From Mycobacterium angelicum (lineage in GTDB: Bacteria > Actinomycetota > Actinomycetes > Mycobacteriales > Mycobacteriaceae), in assembly GCF_002086155.1 (NCBI RefSeq), contig NZ_MVHE01000026.1, forward strand, positions 1 through 64,000: 64,000 nucleotides of DNA, in the 5' to 3' direction. The notes under the pieces were generated by a model. That model was not told where the DNA came from and ran no database searches. It saw only the letters and a list, made by a program, of their open reading frames with translations. Each line of letters opens with the position of its first letter. The stretch's first letter is position 1. Below, piece by piece: positions 16,387 to 24,871 of this stretch. The translations under genes were made by a program, and so were the position numbers.

Positions 16387-16686
16387 GCCGCGAGCTTATC
16401 CAAGGCCCGCAGCGGACTTGGCGAAGACTGTGAATGTCCCCCAGGTTTGGTCAAAGCCCCAGGTGTAGCCCCTGGCGACGGCCGAATCGTAGGTAATCTG
16501 GCCACAGTTCAGTTGGTCGATGACGACCTGGATGACTTGTTTCCTCCGGTTTCCAGTGGCGCACCGCCACGCCGGGGCCGCCGCGAGAAGTCCGTAAAAC
16601 GCCTGAAACCTCGGCTCTCTCGTCTCGAAACATCCTTGTCGCACGATTCACCGCAGAGACGGTTGCGCGCTGAGAAAGGAGTAGGT
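16387..16686. other. Intergenic region between lppP and the nitrate reductase; possible gene remnant
   Basis: The 300 bases hold the divergent promoters. A minus-strand open frame (16396-16644) ends with a protein-like segment (DQLNCGQITYDSAV then WGFDQTWGTFTVFA) but has no good start or ribosome site, so it may be the 3' remnant of a decayed gene. The last 65 bases resemble 20888-20960. Confidence 0.45.
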
Positions 16687-19600
16687 GTGACTGCGAAGCC
16701 CGATTCGGCCACCGTGCACTCGATGTGCGCCTACTGCGGCGTGGGCTGTGGAATGGTGTTGCAGATCACAACCGATCCCGAAAGCGGCCGTCGTCACATC
16801 ACCAATTCGGTTGGGCAGAAAAGCCATCCGGCCAACTTCGGGCGCTTGTGCACCAAGGGCAAGACCACCGCGGATCTCCTGGCCGCACCCGGCCGCGCCG
16901 AGACGGCGTATCTGCGGACCGATCGCGGCCGGTCTCTCGAGCCGGCTCCAACCGACGACGCCATCACCCAATGCGCCAAGCGGTTACGTGCCGTCATCGA
17001 CGAACACGGCCCAGATGCTGTGGCGCTGTATGTGTCCGGGCAGATGTCGATCGAAGCCCAATACCTGGCCAACAAGTTGGCCAAGGGATTCATCGGCACC
17101 AACCAGATCGAATCGAACTCCCGACTGTGCATGGCGGGCGCCAGTTCCGGCTACAAACTGTCGCTGGGCGCAGACGGGCCGCCCGGCTCATACCAGGACA
17201 TAGATCACGCCGACGTCTTCTTCGTCATCGGCGCCAATATGGCTGACTGCCACCCGATTCTGTTCCTGCGAATGATGGACCGCGTCAAGGCCGGCGCCAA
17301 ACTGATCGTCGTCGACCCCCGCCGTACCGCGACTGCCGAGAAGGCCGACCTGTTCCTGCAGATCGCACCCGGGACCGATCTGGCACTGCTGAACGGTCTG
17401 TTGCAGCAGATCGTCGAAAATGGCCACACCGACGCCGAATTCATCTCCGAGTTCACCGAAGGCTGGGAGGTGATGCCGAGCTTCCTGGCGCAATTCATCC
17501 CCGAGCGGGTCAGCGAAATCACCGCTATCCCAGAGCAAGACATCCGCACGGCGGCGCGCTGGATCGGCGAATCCGCGAACTGGATGAGCATCTGGACGAT
17601 GGGTGTCAACCAGAGCACCCACGGGACCTGGAACACCAACGCGATCTGCAACCTGCACTTGGCCACCGGAGCGATCTGTAAGCCCGGCAGCGGCCCGTTC
17701 TCGCTGACCGGTCAGCCCAATGCAATGGGTGGACGCGAAATGGGTTATATGGGACCGGGTTTGCCGGGTCAGCGGGCCGTGACCTCGGCCCAGGACCGCG
17801 AATTCGTCGAGAACCAGTGGGGCATTCCGCACGGATCGCTGCGCACCGACGTCAGCGACGGCGTAATCGACATGTTCTCCCGCATGGCCGACGGTGAGAT
17901 CAAGGCTTGCTGGATCATGTGCACCAATCCCGTTGCGACCGTTGCCAATCGGAAAACGGTGCTGGCCGGTCTGGAGAAGGCCGAGCTGGTGATCACCCAG
18001 GACGCGTTCCTGCAGACCGAGACCAACGAGTACGCCGACGTGGTGTTGCCGGCCGCCCTGTGGACTGAATCCGACGGGGTGATGGTCAATTCCGAGCGCA
18101 ACCTGACCCTGTTCCAGCAGGCCGTCGATCCGGTGGGACAAGCACTGCCGGACTGGCAGATCATCACCCGGATCGCCGGCGAGATGGGCTTTTCCGCAGC
18201 GTTCCAGTACGAGTCCGCCGAGGAGGTGTTCGAAGAGATCAAGCGGTTCTGGAACCCCCAGACCGGTTACGACTTGCGCGGCGTCAGCTACGACCGGCTG
18301 CGGCAGACTCCGCTGCAATGGCCGTGCCCGCCGGAGAGCACCAGCGACCGCAACCCGATCCGCTATCTCAATGACGGTGTCAGCCAGACTCTGTTGGTCC
18401 GTGCCGACGGCAGCGTGCCGCGATTGGCCTTCCCCACCGTGACGGGACGTGCGGCGTTCTTCGCCCGCCCGCACCTGTTGCCGGAGGAGATGCCCGACGC
18501 CGACTACCCGTTCCTGCTCAACACCGGTCGCCTGCCGCACCAATGGCACACCCTGACCAAGACCGGCAAGGTCGCCAAGCTCAACAAGCTCAACCCGGGG
18601 CCGTTCGTCGAAATTCATCCCGACGACGCTGCTCAACTGCAGATCTGCGCGGGCGATCGCATCGAGATCGCCTCCCGTCGCGGCCGCGCGGTGCTGCCCG
18701 CCGTCATCACCGACCGGGTGCGGCCGGGCAACTGCTTCGCCCCCTTCCACTGGAACGACGCGTTCGGTGAATACCTCTCGATCAACGCCGTCACCAACGA
18801 CGCCGTCGACCCGGTGTCGCGCCAACCGGAATACAAGGCCTGCGCGGTCACCATGACCAAGGTGGTCAGCGCCGACGATCCCGCCCCGGCAGTGCCCCAC
18901 GCAGCCCCCGAGACCGAAGAATTGAGCGTGTCGCAGGTCGACGCGCTGGCCGAAATCCTCGGGCTAGGCAACGAACCCATGCCGCAGTTCGGGCCGATGG
19001 GCCGCGCCTACCTTGCCGGAGTGATCGCCGGGCTGCGTTCGGAAGCCGGCCGGCACAACTCGGGCGTGCCCACCCTGCCGATGAGTGCCCCGTTCGATTC
19101 CAACACCCGGCTGTGGGTGGACGGTCTGCTCGCCGGGATGTTCTCCCGCACGCAGCCGGCGCCATCACTGGCGGCGCCGTGCGCCACCCAGACAACCGAA
19201 GCGGCAGCGCAACCGACACCGATCGTGGTGTTGTGGGCGTCCCAGACCGGGAACGCCGAAGAGTTGGCCGCCGACATCGCCGGCAAGCTCGCCGAGGCGC
19301 AGTTGCCGGTCGCGTTGCACGACATGGACGACTTCCCGGTGGCGAACCTGCCCAACGTGAGCGAGTTGCTGCTGGTCACCAGCACCACCGGCGACGGCGA
19401 CGCACCGGACAACGGCGCCGGCTTCTGGCGGGCGCTGTGCGCCGATGGCGCCCCGCAGTTGCCCGGCATCCGTTACGGCGTTCTGGCACTTGGCGATTCG
19501 AACTACAACGACTTCTGCGGGCATGGACGCAAGCTTGACCAGCGCCTGGCCGAACTGGGCGCCACCCGCATCGTCGCCCGCGCCGATTGCGAACCGGATT

Positions 19601-20838
19601 ACGAGGAAACCGCTGCGCAATGGCTTGGCGATGTACTGTGCGCGCTGACCCACCCGGTCGCGCCGCAGCCGACCGCGCTCGTCGCCCCGAGCCGGCCCGC
19701 GATCGCCAACTACACCAGGAAGCGGCCCCTGGTGACAAACCTGGTCCGCAACACCACCCTGAGCCGTCCCCAGTCGGCAAAAGACGTGCGGCAGCTGGTG
19801 TTTCACGTTCCTGAGGGCACGGTGAGCTACGAGGCCGGTGACGCGCTGGGGGTGTGGCCGCGCAACAACGACGGGTTCGTCGAGGAATGGCTGGCGGCGA
19901 CCGGACTGGATGGCCGCGCCGAGGTGGAGATCGCCGGGTTCGGTTCCATGCCATTGCACGCCGCGCTCAGTGACCGCGTCGAAATCGCCCACATCAGCCC
20001 CGATCTGCTGCGGTTCGTGCGGCAACGCACCCACCATGCCGGCGCCGCCGCGGAGCTTGCCGAGCTGATGAAGCCGGAAAACAAAGCGGCCCTGGCCGAT
20101 TGGTCGTGGGGCCGCCAATCGGTCGACCTGCTCGGCATGGCGCCGGTCGACGCGTCCGTCGACGAATGGCTGGAAGTGCTCAAACCGCTTCAGCCGCGGT
20201 TGTATTCGATTTCGTCCAGCCCCAAGGAGAACCCTGGCGAAGTGCACCTCACCGTATCGCCGGTGCGGTACAACTTTCAGGGTGTGCCGCGGCGCGGGGT
20301 GTGTTCGACATACTTGGCGGACCGCTCCCCCAGCGACGAAATCGCCGTGTATGTAAGGACATCCAAGAACTTCCGCGTCCCCAACGACCCGCACACCCCG
20401 ATGATCATGATCGGGCCGGGAACCGGGATCGCCCCATTCCGCGGCTTCCTGCAGGAACGGCGCGCGCTCGGCCACACCGCGCCCAACTGGTTGTTCTTCG
20501 GCGAGCAGCACGCGGCCACCGACTTCTACTACCGCGAAGAGATCGAGGCGATGCACGCCGACGGCTTGCTCACCGAACTGGATCTCGCCTTCTCCCGGGA
20601 TCAGCACCACAAGGTGTACGTGCAGCATCTGATGCGCCAACGCGGGGCCCGGCTGTGGCAATGGCTGCAAGAAGGAGCCCAGCTCTACGTCTGCGGCAAC
20701 GCCGATCCGATGGCCAAGGACGTCGATCGCGCGCTCTGCGAGATCGTGGCCGAACATGGTCACCTCGGCGCCGACGAGGCCGCGGCCTACGTCCAGTCGC
20801 TCAGCGCGGACAAGCGCTACCACCGTGACGTCTACTGA
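16687..20838 (+). CDS. Assimilatory nitrate reductase fused to a CysJ-type flavodoxin/FAD/NADPH reductase
   Basis: This 1383-residue fusion starts with a molybdopterin (bis-MGD) oxidoreductase: Cys14, Cys17, Cys21 and Cys55 form a [4Fe-4S] site and Cys148 (SRLCMA) is the expected Mo ligand, as in Nas/Nap/NarB enzymes. A molydopterin dinucleotide-binding domain follows (about 600-745). From about residue 843 comes a flavodoxin domain (VLWASQTGNAEELA), then a CysJ/P450-reductase type FAD domain (RLYSISSSP) and NADPH domain (GPGTGIAPFRGFLQERR) ending in Tyr. One chain can thus carry electrons from NADPH to nitrate. A similar fused NasN-type enzyme is reported from M. smegmatis. GTG 16687 is preferred because AAAGGAG lies 5 bases upstream and the Cys motif follows at once. 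narK1 nearby supplies nitrate. It is absent from this place in M. tuberculosis as I know it. Confidence 0.9.
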   Translation: MTAKPDSATVHSMCAYCGVGCGMVLQITTDPESGRRHITNSVGQKSHPANFGRLCTKGKTTADLLAAPGRAETAYLRTDRGRSLEPAPTDDAITQCAKRLRAVIDEHGPDAVALYVSGQMSIEAQYLANKLAKGFIGTNQIESNSRLCMAGASSGYKLSLGADGPPGSYQDIDHADVFFVIGANMADCHPILFLRMMDRVKAGAKLIVVDPRRTATAEKADLFLQIAPGTDLALLNGLLQQIVENGHTDAEFISEFTEGWEVMPSFLAQFIPERVSEITAIPEQDIRTAARWIGESANWMSIWTMGVNQSTHGTWNTNAICNLHLATGAICKPGSGPFSLTGQPNAMGGREMGYMGPGLPGQRAVTSAQDREFVENQWGIPHGSLRTDVSDGVIDMFSRMADGEIKACWIMCTNPVATVANRKTVLAGLEKAELVITQDAFLQTETNEYADVVLPAALWTESDGVMVNSERNLTLFQQAVDPVGQALPDWQIITRIAGEMGFSAAFQYESAEEVFEEIKRFWNPQTGYDLRGVSYDRLRQTPLQWPCPPESTSDRNPIRYLNDGVSQTLLVRADGSVPRLAFPTVTGRAAFFARPHLLPEEMPDADYPFLLNTGRLPHQWHTLTKTGKVAKLNKLNPGPFVEIHPDDAAQLQICAGDRIEIASRRGRAVLPAVITDRVRPGNCFAPFHWNDAFGEYLSINAVTNDAVDPVSRQPEYKACAVTMTKVVSADDPAPAVPHAAPETEELSVSQVDALAEILGLGNEPMPQFGPMGRAYLAGVIAGLRSEAGRHNSGVPTLPMSAPFDSNTRLWVDGLLAGMFSRTQPAPSLAAPCATQTTEAAAQPTPIVVLWASQTGNAEELAADIAGKLAEAQLPVALHDMDDFPVANLPNVSELLLVTSTTGDGDAPDNGAGFWRALCADGAPQLPGIRYGVLALGDSNYNDFCGHGRKLDQRLAELGATRIVARADCEPDYEETAAQWLGDVLCALTHPVAPQPTALVAPSRPAIANYTRKRPLVTNLVRNTTLSRPQSAKDVRQLVFHVPEGTVSYEAGDALGVWPRNNDGFVEEWLAATGLDGRAEVEIAGFGSMPLHAALSDRVEIAHISPDLLRFVRQRTHHAGAAAELAELMKPENKAALADWSWGRQSVDLLGMAPVDASVDEWLEVLKPLQPRLYSISSSPKENPGEVHLTVSPVRYNFQGVPRRGVCSTYLADRSPSDEIAVYVRTSKNFRVPNDPHTPMIMIGPGTGIAPFRGFLQERRALGHTAPNWLFFGEQHAATDFYYREEIEAMHADGLLTELDLAFSRDQHHKVYVQHLMRQRGARLWQWLQEGAQLYVCGNADPMAKDVDRALCEIVAEHGHLGADEAAAYVQSLSADKRYHRDVY

Positions 20839-20887
20839 CCTCTCCTAGAGGGACCCGTAATAAACGGGAAACACCACAGGTCGGCGG

Positions 20888-21196
20888 CTGAAACATCCGC
20901 GGCGCACCATTCACCCAGGAGATTGCGCACTCGAGGGACGGATGTACGCCGTGACCGCTGTATGCCCCATACATTGCCGGGATCGGGACGACGCGCCGGC
21001 CACCGGCCTGGTGGATTGGGCGGGATTGCCGGTCAACCTTGATCTGGCGTTCTCGCCCGAGCAGCGCGACAAGGTCTACGCACAGCACCTGAAGCGCAGG
21101 CGCGGGGCCCAGCTACGACGTTTGTCAAAAGACCTGCCGCAGTCATGTGTTTGCGACGTTGCGGCCGCGCGTTCACCTGAATCGGCGCTACCGTGA
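20888..21196 (+). pseudogene. Decayed, internally deleted copy of the fused nitrate reductase gene
   Basis: The frame 20942-21196 contains LDLAFSPEQRDKVYAQHLKR followed by RGAQL, matching LDLAFSRDQHHKVYVQHLMR and RGARL near the C-terminus of the preceding enzyme. The DNA just upstream (20888-20960, CTGAAACATCC...GTGACCGCTG) matches the 5' flank and start of the same gene (16624-16692, CTCGAAACATCC...GTGACTGCG). So the 5' end and the NADPH module of a second copy remain, with nearly everything between lost. After the match the frame degenerates. It is unlikely to encode a functional protein. Confidence 0.7.
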
Positions 21197-21214
21197 CTTG
21201 ACACATCAAGTCAC
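21193..21214. promoter_or_regulatory. Perfect inverted repeat just upstream of mez
   Basis: GTGACTTG-ACACAT-CAAGTCAC has perfect 8-bp arms and ends about 13 bases before the mez start, next to the GGACGGAGG ribosome site. It may be an operator or an RNA hairpin affecting mez translation. Confidence 0.5.
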
Positions 21215-21227
21215 GGACGGAGGTTCG

Positions 21228-22874
21228 ATGAGCGACGCCTGCGTGCCCAGGTTCCCGGCCGCGCTGTCCACGCCGAGTCTCAACCGCGGGGTCGGGTTCA
21301 CCCACGAGGAGCGGCGACGGCTGGGGCTCATCGGCCGGCTGCCGTCGGCGGTGCTCACCCTGGATCAGCAAGCCGACCGGGTGTGGCACCAATTGCAGAG
21401 CCTCGCTACGGATTTGGGCCGTAACCTGCTGCTCGAGCAGCTGCACTACCGGCACGAACTGCTGTATTTCAAGGTGCTGACCGACCACCTGCCGGAACTG
21501 ATGCCGGTGGTGTACACACCGACCGTCGGGGAGGCGATCCAGCGCTTCTCCGACGAATACCGCGGCCAGCGCGGGCTGTTTCTGAGCATCGACGAACCCG
21601 ACGACATCGCCGCGGCGTTCGAAACCCTCGGTCAGGGACCCGACGACATCGACCTGATCGTCTGCACCGACGCCGAGGCGATCCTGGGTATCGGGGACTG
21701 GGGCGTGGGCGGCATTCAGATCGCGGTCGGCAAATTGGCGCTGTACACCGCCGGCGGGGGCATCGATCCCCGTCGCACGCTGGCGGTGTCCCTGGACGTC
21801 GGCACCGACAACGAGCAGTTGCTGCAGGACCCGTTCTATCTGGGCAACCGGCACGGGCGGCGCAGCGGCGCCGAATACGACGACTTCATCAGGCGCTACA
21901 TCGAGACCGCTCACCAGATGTTTCCGCGGGCGCTGCTGCATTTCGAGGACTTCGGGCCGGCTAATGCGCGGATGGTCCTGCAGAAGTACGGCCAGCAGTA
22001 CTGCGTGTTCAACGATGACGTGCAGGGCACCGGCGCGGTGGTGGTCGCCGCGGTCGACGGCGGGTCGGAGGTCACCGGGGTTCCGTTGCGCGATCAGCGC
22101 GTGATCGTCTTCGGAGCCGGGACCGCGGGCATCGGTGTCGCCGATCAGATTCGGGACGCGATGGTTGCCGACGGCGCGACCCTCGAGCAGGCCACCGCCC
22201 AGATCTGGGCGATAGACCGGCCGGGTCTGTTGTTCGACGACATGGAGGACCTGCGCGACTTTCAGGTGCCCTACGCGAAGAGCCGCAGTCAGCTCGGGGT
22301 GGCCGCCGAGGAGCGGGTCGGGCTGGCCGACGCCATCAAGCTCGCGTCGCCTACCGTCCTGCTCGGGTCCTCGGCGGTGTCCGGCGCGTTCAGCCAGGAG
22401 GTCGTCGAGGCAATGACGGCCTCATGCGAACGCCCGATGATCTTCCCGTTGTCCAACCCGACCTCACGCATGGAGGCGATGCCGTCCGACGTGCTGGCAT
22501 GGTCGAAAGGCCGGGCGCTGATTACCACGGGCAGCCCCGCAGCACCCGTCGACTACAACGACACCACCTACACCATCGGCCAGGCCAACAACGTGCTGGT
22601 GTTTCCCGGCATCGGGCTGGGCGTCATCGTCGCCGGCGCGCGGCTGCTCACTCAGGGCATATTGCAGGCTGCGGCCAAAGCCATTGCGCTGCTTGCCAAT
22701 CCGACGCAGACCGGCGATTCCCTGCTGCCGGATGTACAGGATCTGCGTGCTGTCTCGAAGGCGGTTGCCGAAGCCGTTTACCGGGCCGCCGTCACCGATG
22801 GTGTGGCCACCAGAACACACGATGACGTCGAGCAGGCCATCGTGGACACCATGTGGCTACCGGTATACGACTAG
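21228..22874 (+). CDS. mez: NAD(P)-dependent malic enzyme
   Basis: The 548-residue protein is the size of M. tuberculosis Mez (Rv2332). Malic enzyme signatures are present: MPVVYTPTVGEAIQRFSDEYR-type substrate region (about 95-115), DWGVGGIQIAVGKLALYTA, the metal-binding FEDFGPANA and FNDDVQGTGAVVVAA, and the Rossmann motif VIVFGAGTAGIGVA. It decarboxylates malate to pyruvate with NAD(P)+, linking the C4 pool with pyruvate and supplying reductant. ATG 21228 has GGACGGAGG upstream and a perfect inverted repeat before it. Confidence 0.93.
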   Translation: MSDACVPRFPAALSTPSLNRGVGFTHEERRRLGLIGRLPSAVLTLDQQADRVWHQLQSLATDLGRNLLLEQLHYRHELLYFKVLTDHLPELMPVVYTPTVGEAIQRFSDEYRGQRGLFLSIDEPDDIAAAFETLGQGPDDIDLIVCTDAEAILGIGDWGVGGIQIAVGKLALYTAGGGIDPRRTLAVSLDVGTDNEQLLQDPFYLGNRHGRRSGAEYDDFIRRYIETAHQMFPRALLHFEDFGPANARMVLQKYGQQYCVFNDDVQGTGAVVVAAVDGGSEVTGVPLRDQRVIVFGAGTAGIGVADQIRDAMVADGATLEQATAQIWAIDRPGLLFDDMEDLRDFQVPYAKSRSQLGVAAEERVGLADAIKLASPTVLLGSSAVSGAFSQEVVEAMTASCERPMIFPLSNPTSRMEAMPSDVLAWSKGRALITTGSPAAPVDYNDTTYTIGQANNVLVFPGIGLGVIVAGARLLTQGILQAAAKAIALLANPTQTGDSLLPDVQDLRAVSKAVAEAVYRAAVTDGVATRTHDDVEQAIVDTMWLPVYD

Positions 22875-22969
22875 CCCGTGCGTTCAGGGCTTCCAGTGGG
22901 TAACCGCGGCGGAGAAATCGCCCAGACCCCGCCGTGGGTACACACTCAAAGCCCTACGCGCACGGTCGA

Positions 22970-24871
22970 TTACCCGACGTTGGTGCCGCCCTCGGCAATG
23001 CGGCGCACCGCCCGCAGGAATACGTCGATCTCGGCAAAGGTGTTGTAGAAGGCAAACGATGGACGGACCGTGGCCTCCAAGCCGTACCGACGCAGAATCG
23101 GCTGGGCACAGTGGTGTCCGGCCCGCACCGCGATACCTTCGGCGTTGAGCGCCTTGCCCACCTCGAGCGGCTCGTGTCCGGCCAGCACGAATGACAGCAC
23201 GCTGGCCTTCTCGTCGGCCGTGCCCACCAGACGCACTCCGGGTATGTCGGCCAGACGCGGTGTCGCGTAATCCAACAGCGCGTGCTCGTAGGCGGCGATG
23301 CGTTCGATGCCCACCCGCTCGACATAGCGCAGCGCCTCGCCGAGTCCGACGGCGTCGGCGATGTTGCCGGTGCCCGCCTCGAACTTGTTGGGCAGCCCTT
23401 GATACAGCGACCGCTCAAGGGTGACGTCGGCGATCATGTTGCCGCCGCCCTGCCAGGGCGGCGTCTCGGCCAGGGCCTCCTCAGACCCGTAGAGCACGCC
23501 GATTCCGGTGGGGCCGTAGATCTTGTGTCCGGAGAACACGAAGAAATCAACGCCAAGCTCCGCGACGTCGATCGGCAGATGCGGAATCGACTGGGCTCCG
23601 TCGATCAGCACTCGCGCGCCGTAGCGGTGCCCCAGTTCGACGATCTTCTCCACCGGCGTCACGGTGCCCAGCGCGTTCGAAACCTGGGTTGCGGCAACCA
23701 GTTTCGTCTTCGGCCCGAGTAGGTCCTCGAATTCGGAGAGCAGCAGGTTGCCCGCCTCGTCCACCGGCGCCACCTTGAGCACCGCACCGGTCTGGCGCGA
23801 AATCAGTTGCCAGGGAACGATATTGGCGTGGTGTTCGAGATGGGTGATGACGATCTCGTCGCCGGGGCGTAAATGCTTGCCGCCCCAGGCGTAGGCCACC
23901 AGGTTGATCGCCTCGGTGGTGCCGCGCACGAAGATGTTCTGCTCGGCCTTCGACGCACCGATGAACCGCCGCACGGTTTCGCGGGCCTCTTCGTAGGCGT
24001 CGGTCGCCCGCGCCGCCAATTCGTGTGCCGCGCGGTGGATATTGGAGTTCTCGTGGGCATAGAAGTACGCCAGCCGGTCGATCACCACTTGCGGCTTCTG
24101 CGTGGTGGCGGCGTTGTCGAACCAGATCAGTGGTTTGCCGTTGACCGTCTCCCGCAGGATCGGAAAGTCTGCCCGGACCGCGTTCACGTCGAACACTTCG
24201 TGCTCGTCCGGCAACTGCGGCACGGCAGGAACCGGCTCGGGCCTATTCAGGAAGTGATAGCCGGCTTCATCACCGGCCGTCGTCACCGCAGGGACATCGG
24301 ACCAGCCGAGATCACCGACTGACGGCGCCCCGGGAAGCCAGCCCGGGGCCGATCCGCGCGGCGCCACGGGGACCGTTGGCCCACCTGGCCCGGTCCCGGC
24401 CAATACTCCCGGCACCGTCGGCACGATGCCCGACGTCGGAACCGCGAAAGCGGTCAGATCACCGACACCCGGCGGCACGAAGGGATCGGCCACCGCGGCG
24501 GCAGCCGCGCCTCCCGACGGACCCGCCGTCGTGTCCGGCACATTGCCCCGCGGCGCCACCGGCACCGTCTGCGGCGGCACCGGCTCCGGACCCGGCGAGG
24601 TCGGCGCCGGCACGTAGACGTCGGAGAACGCGATCGCTGGGACGCCGGCTGTCAGTGGGTCGGAGGTGCCGGCCGCGGTCCGTCCAGCCGAGGTCGCCGC
24701 CGTCGTGTCCGGCACGTTGCCCCGCGGTGCGACCGGTGCGGTCTGCGGCGGGCTATCGAACCCCGGCCGGATGCTGGCCGCATACAGCTGACCGGCCAGC
24801 GCGGCCAGCTCGGCCGCGCTGACGGGCAGGTCGCTTTCGGCGTCTACCGACTTGTACTCACTTGTACTCAT
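22970..24871 (-). CDS. SufS-type cysteine desulfurase with long repetitive N-terminal extension (encapsulin cargo candidate)
   Basis: The 633-residue protein has a normal class II cysteine desulfurase domain from about residue 227: FDNAATTQKP, THLEHHANIVPWQ, DGAQSIPHLP, the PLP lysine in SGHKIYGPTG and the persulfide Cys588 in RAGHHCAQP. It takes sulfur from cysteine, leaving alanine. The first 226 residues are low-complexity, rich in Pro, Ala and Gly, with PVAPRGNVPDTTA at 46-58 and 104-116 and a variant (PVAPRGSAPGW) at 168-178. Family 2A encapsulin cargo desulfurases carry such disordered N-terminal extensions for loading into the shell. ATG 24871 lies inside the end of the encapsulin gene (14-base overlap), so shell and cargo are co-translated. 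Cys588 is its only cysteine. It is additional to the usual suf-operon enzyme, which is not in this window. Confidence 0.92.
   Translation of the reverse strand: MSTSEYKSVDAESDLPVSAAELAALAGQLYAASIRPGFDSPPQTAPVAPRGNVPDTTAATSAGRTAAGTSDPLTAGVPAIAFSDVYVPAPTSPGPEPVPPQTVPVAPRGNVPDTTAGPSGGAAAAAVADPFVPPGVGDLTAFAVPTSGIVPTVPGVLAGTGPGGPTVPVAPRGSAPGWLPGAPSVGDLGWSDVPAVTTAGDEAGYHFLNRPEPVPAVPQLPDEHEVFDVNAVRADFPILRETVNGKPLIWFDNAATTQKPQVVIDRLAYFYAHENSNIHRAAHELAARATDAYEEARETVRRFIGASKAEQNIFVRGTTEAINLVAYAWGGKHLRPGDEIVITHLEHHANIVPWQLISRQTGAVLKVAPVDEAGNLLLSEFEDLLGPKTKLVAATQVSNALGTVTPVEKIVELGHRYGARVLIDGAQSIPHLPIDVAELGVDFFVFSGHKIYGPTGIGVLYGSEEALAETPPWQGGGNMIADVTLERSLYQGLPNKFEAGTGNIADAVGLGEALRYVERVGIERIAAYEHALLDYATPRLADIPGVRLVGTADEKASVLSFVLAGHEPLEVGKALNAEGIAVRAGHHCAQPILRRYGLEATVRPSFAFYNTFAEIDVFLRAVRRIAEGGTNVG

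Noticed and set aside
17188..20823. Two very long minus-strand frames (570 and 552 codons) opposite the nitrate reductase fusion
   Set aside because: Both lie wholly inside a gene with clear domains on the other strand; their translations lack recognisable structure.
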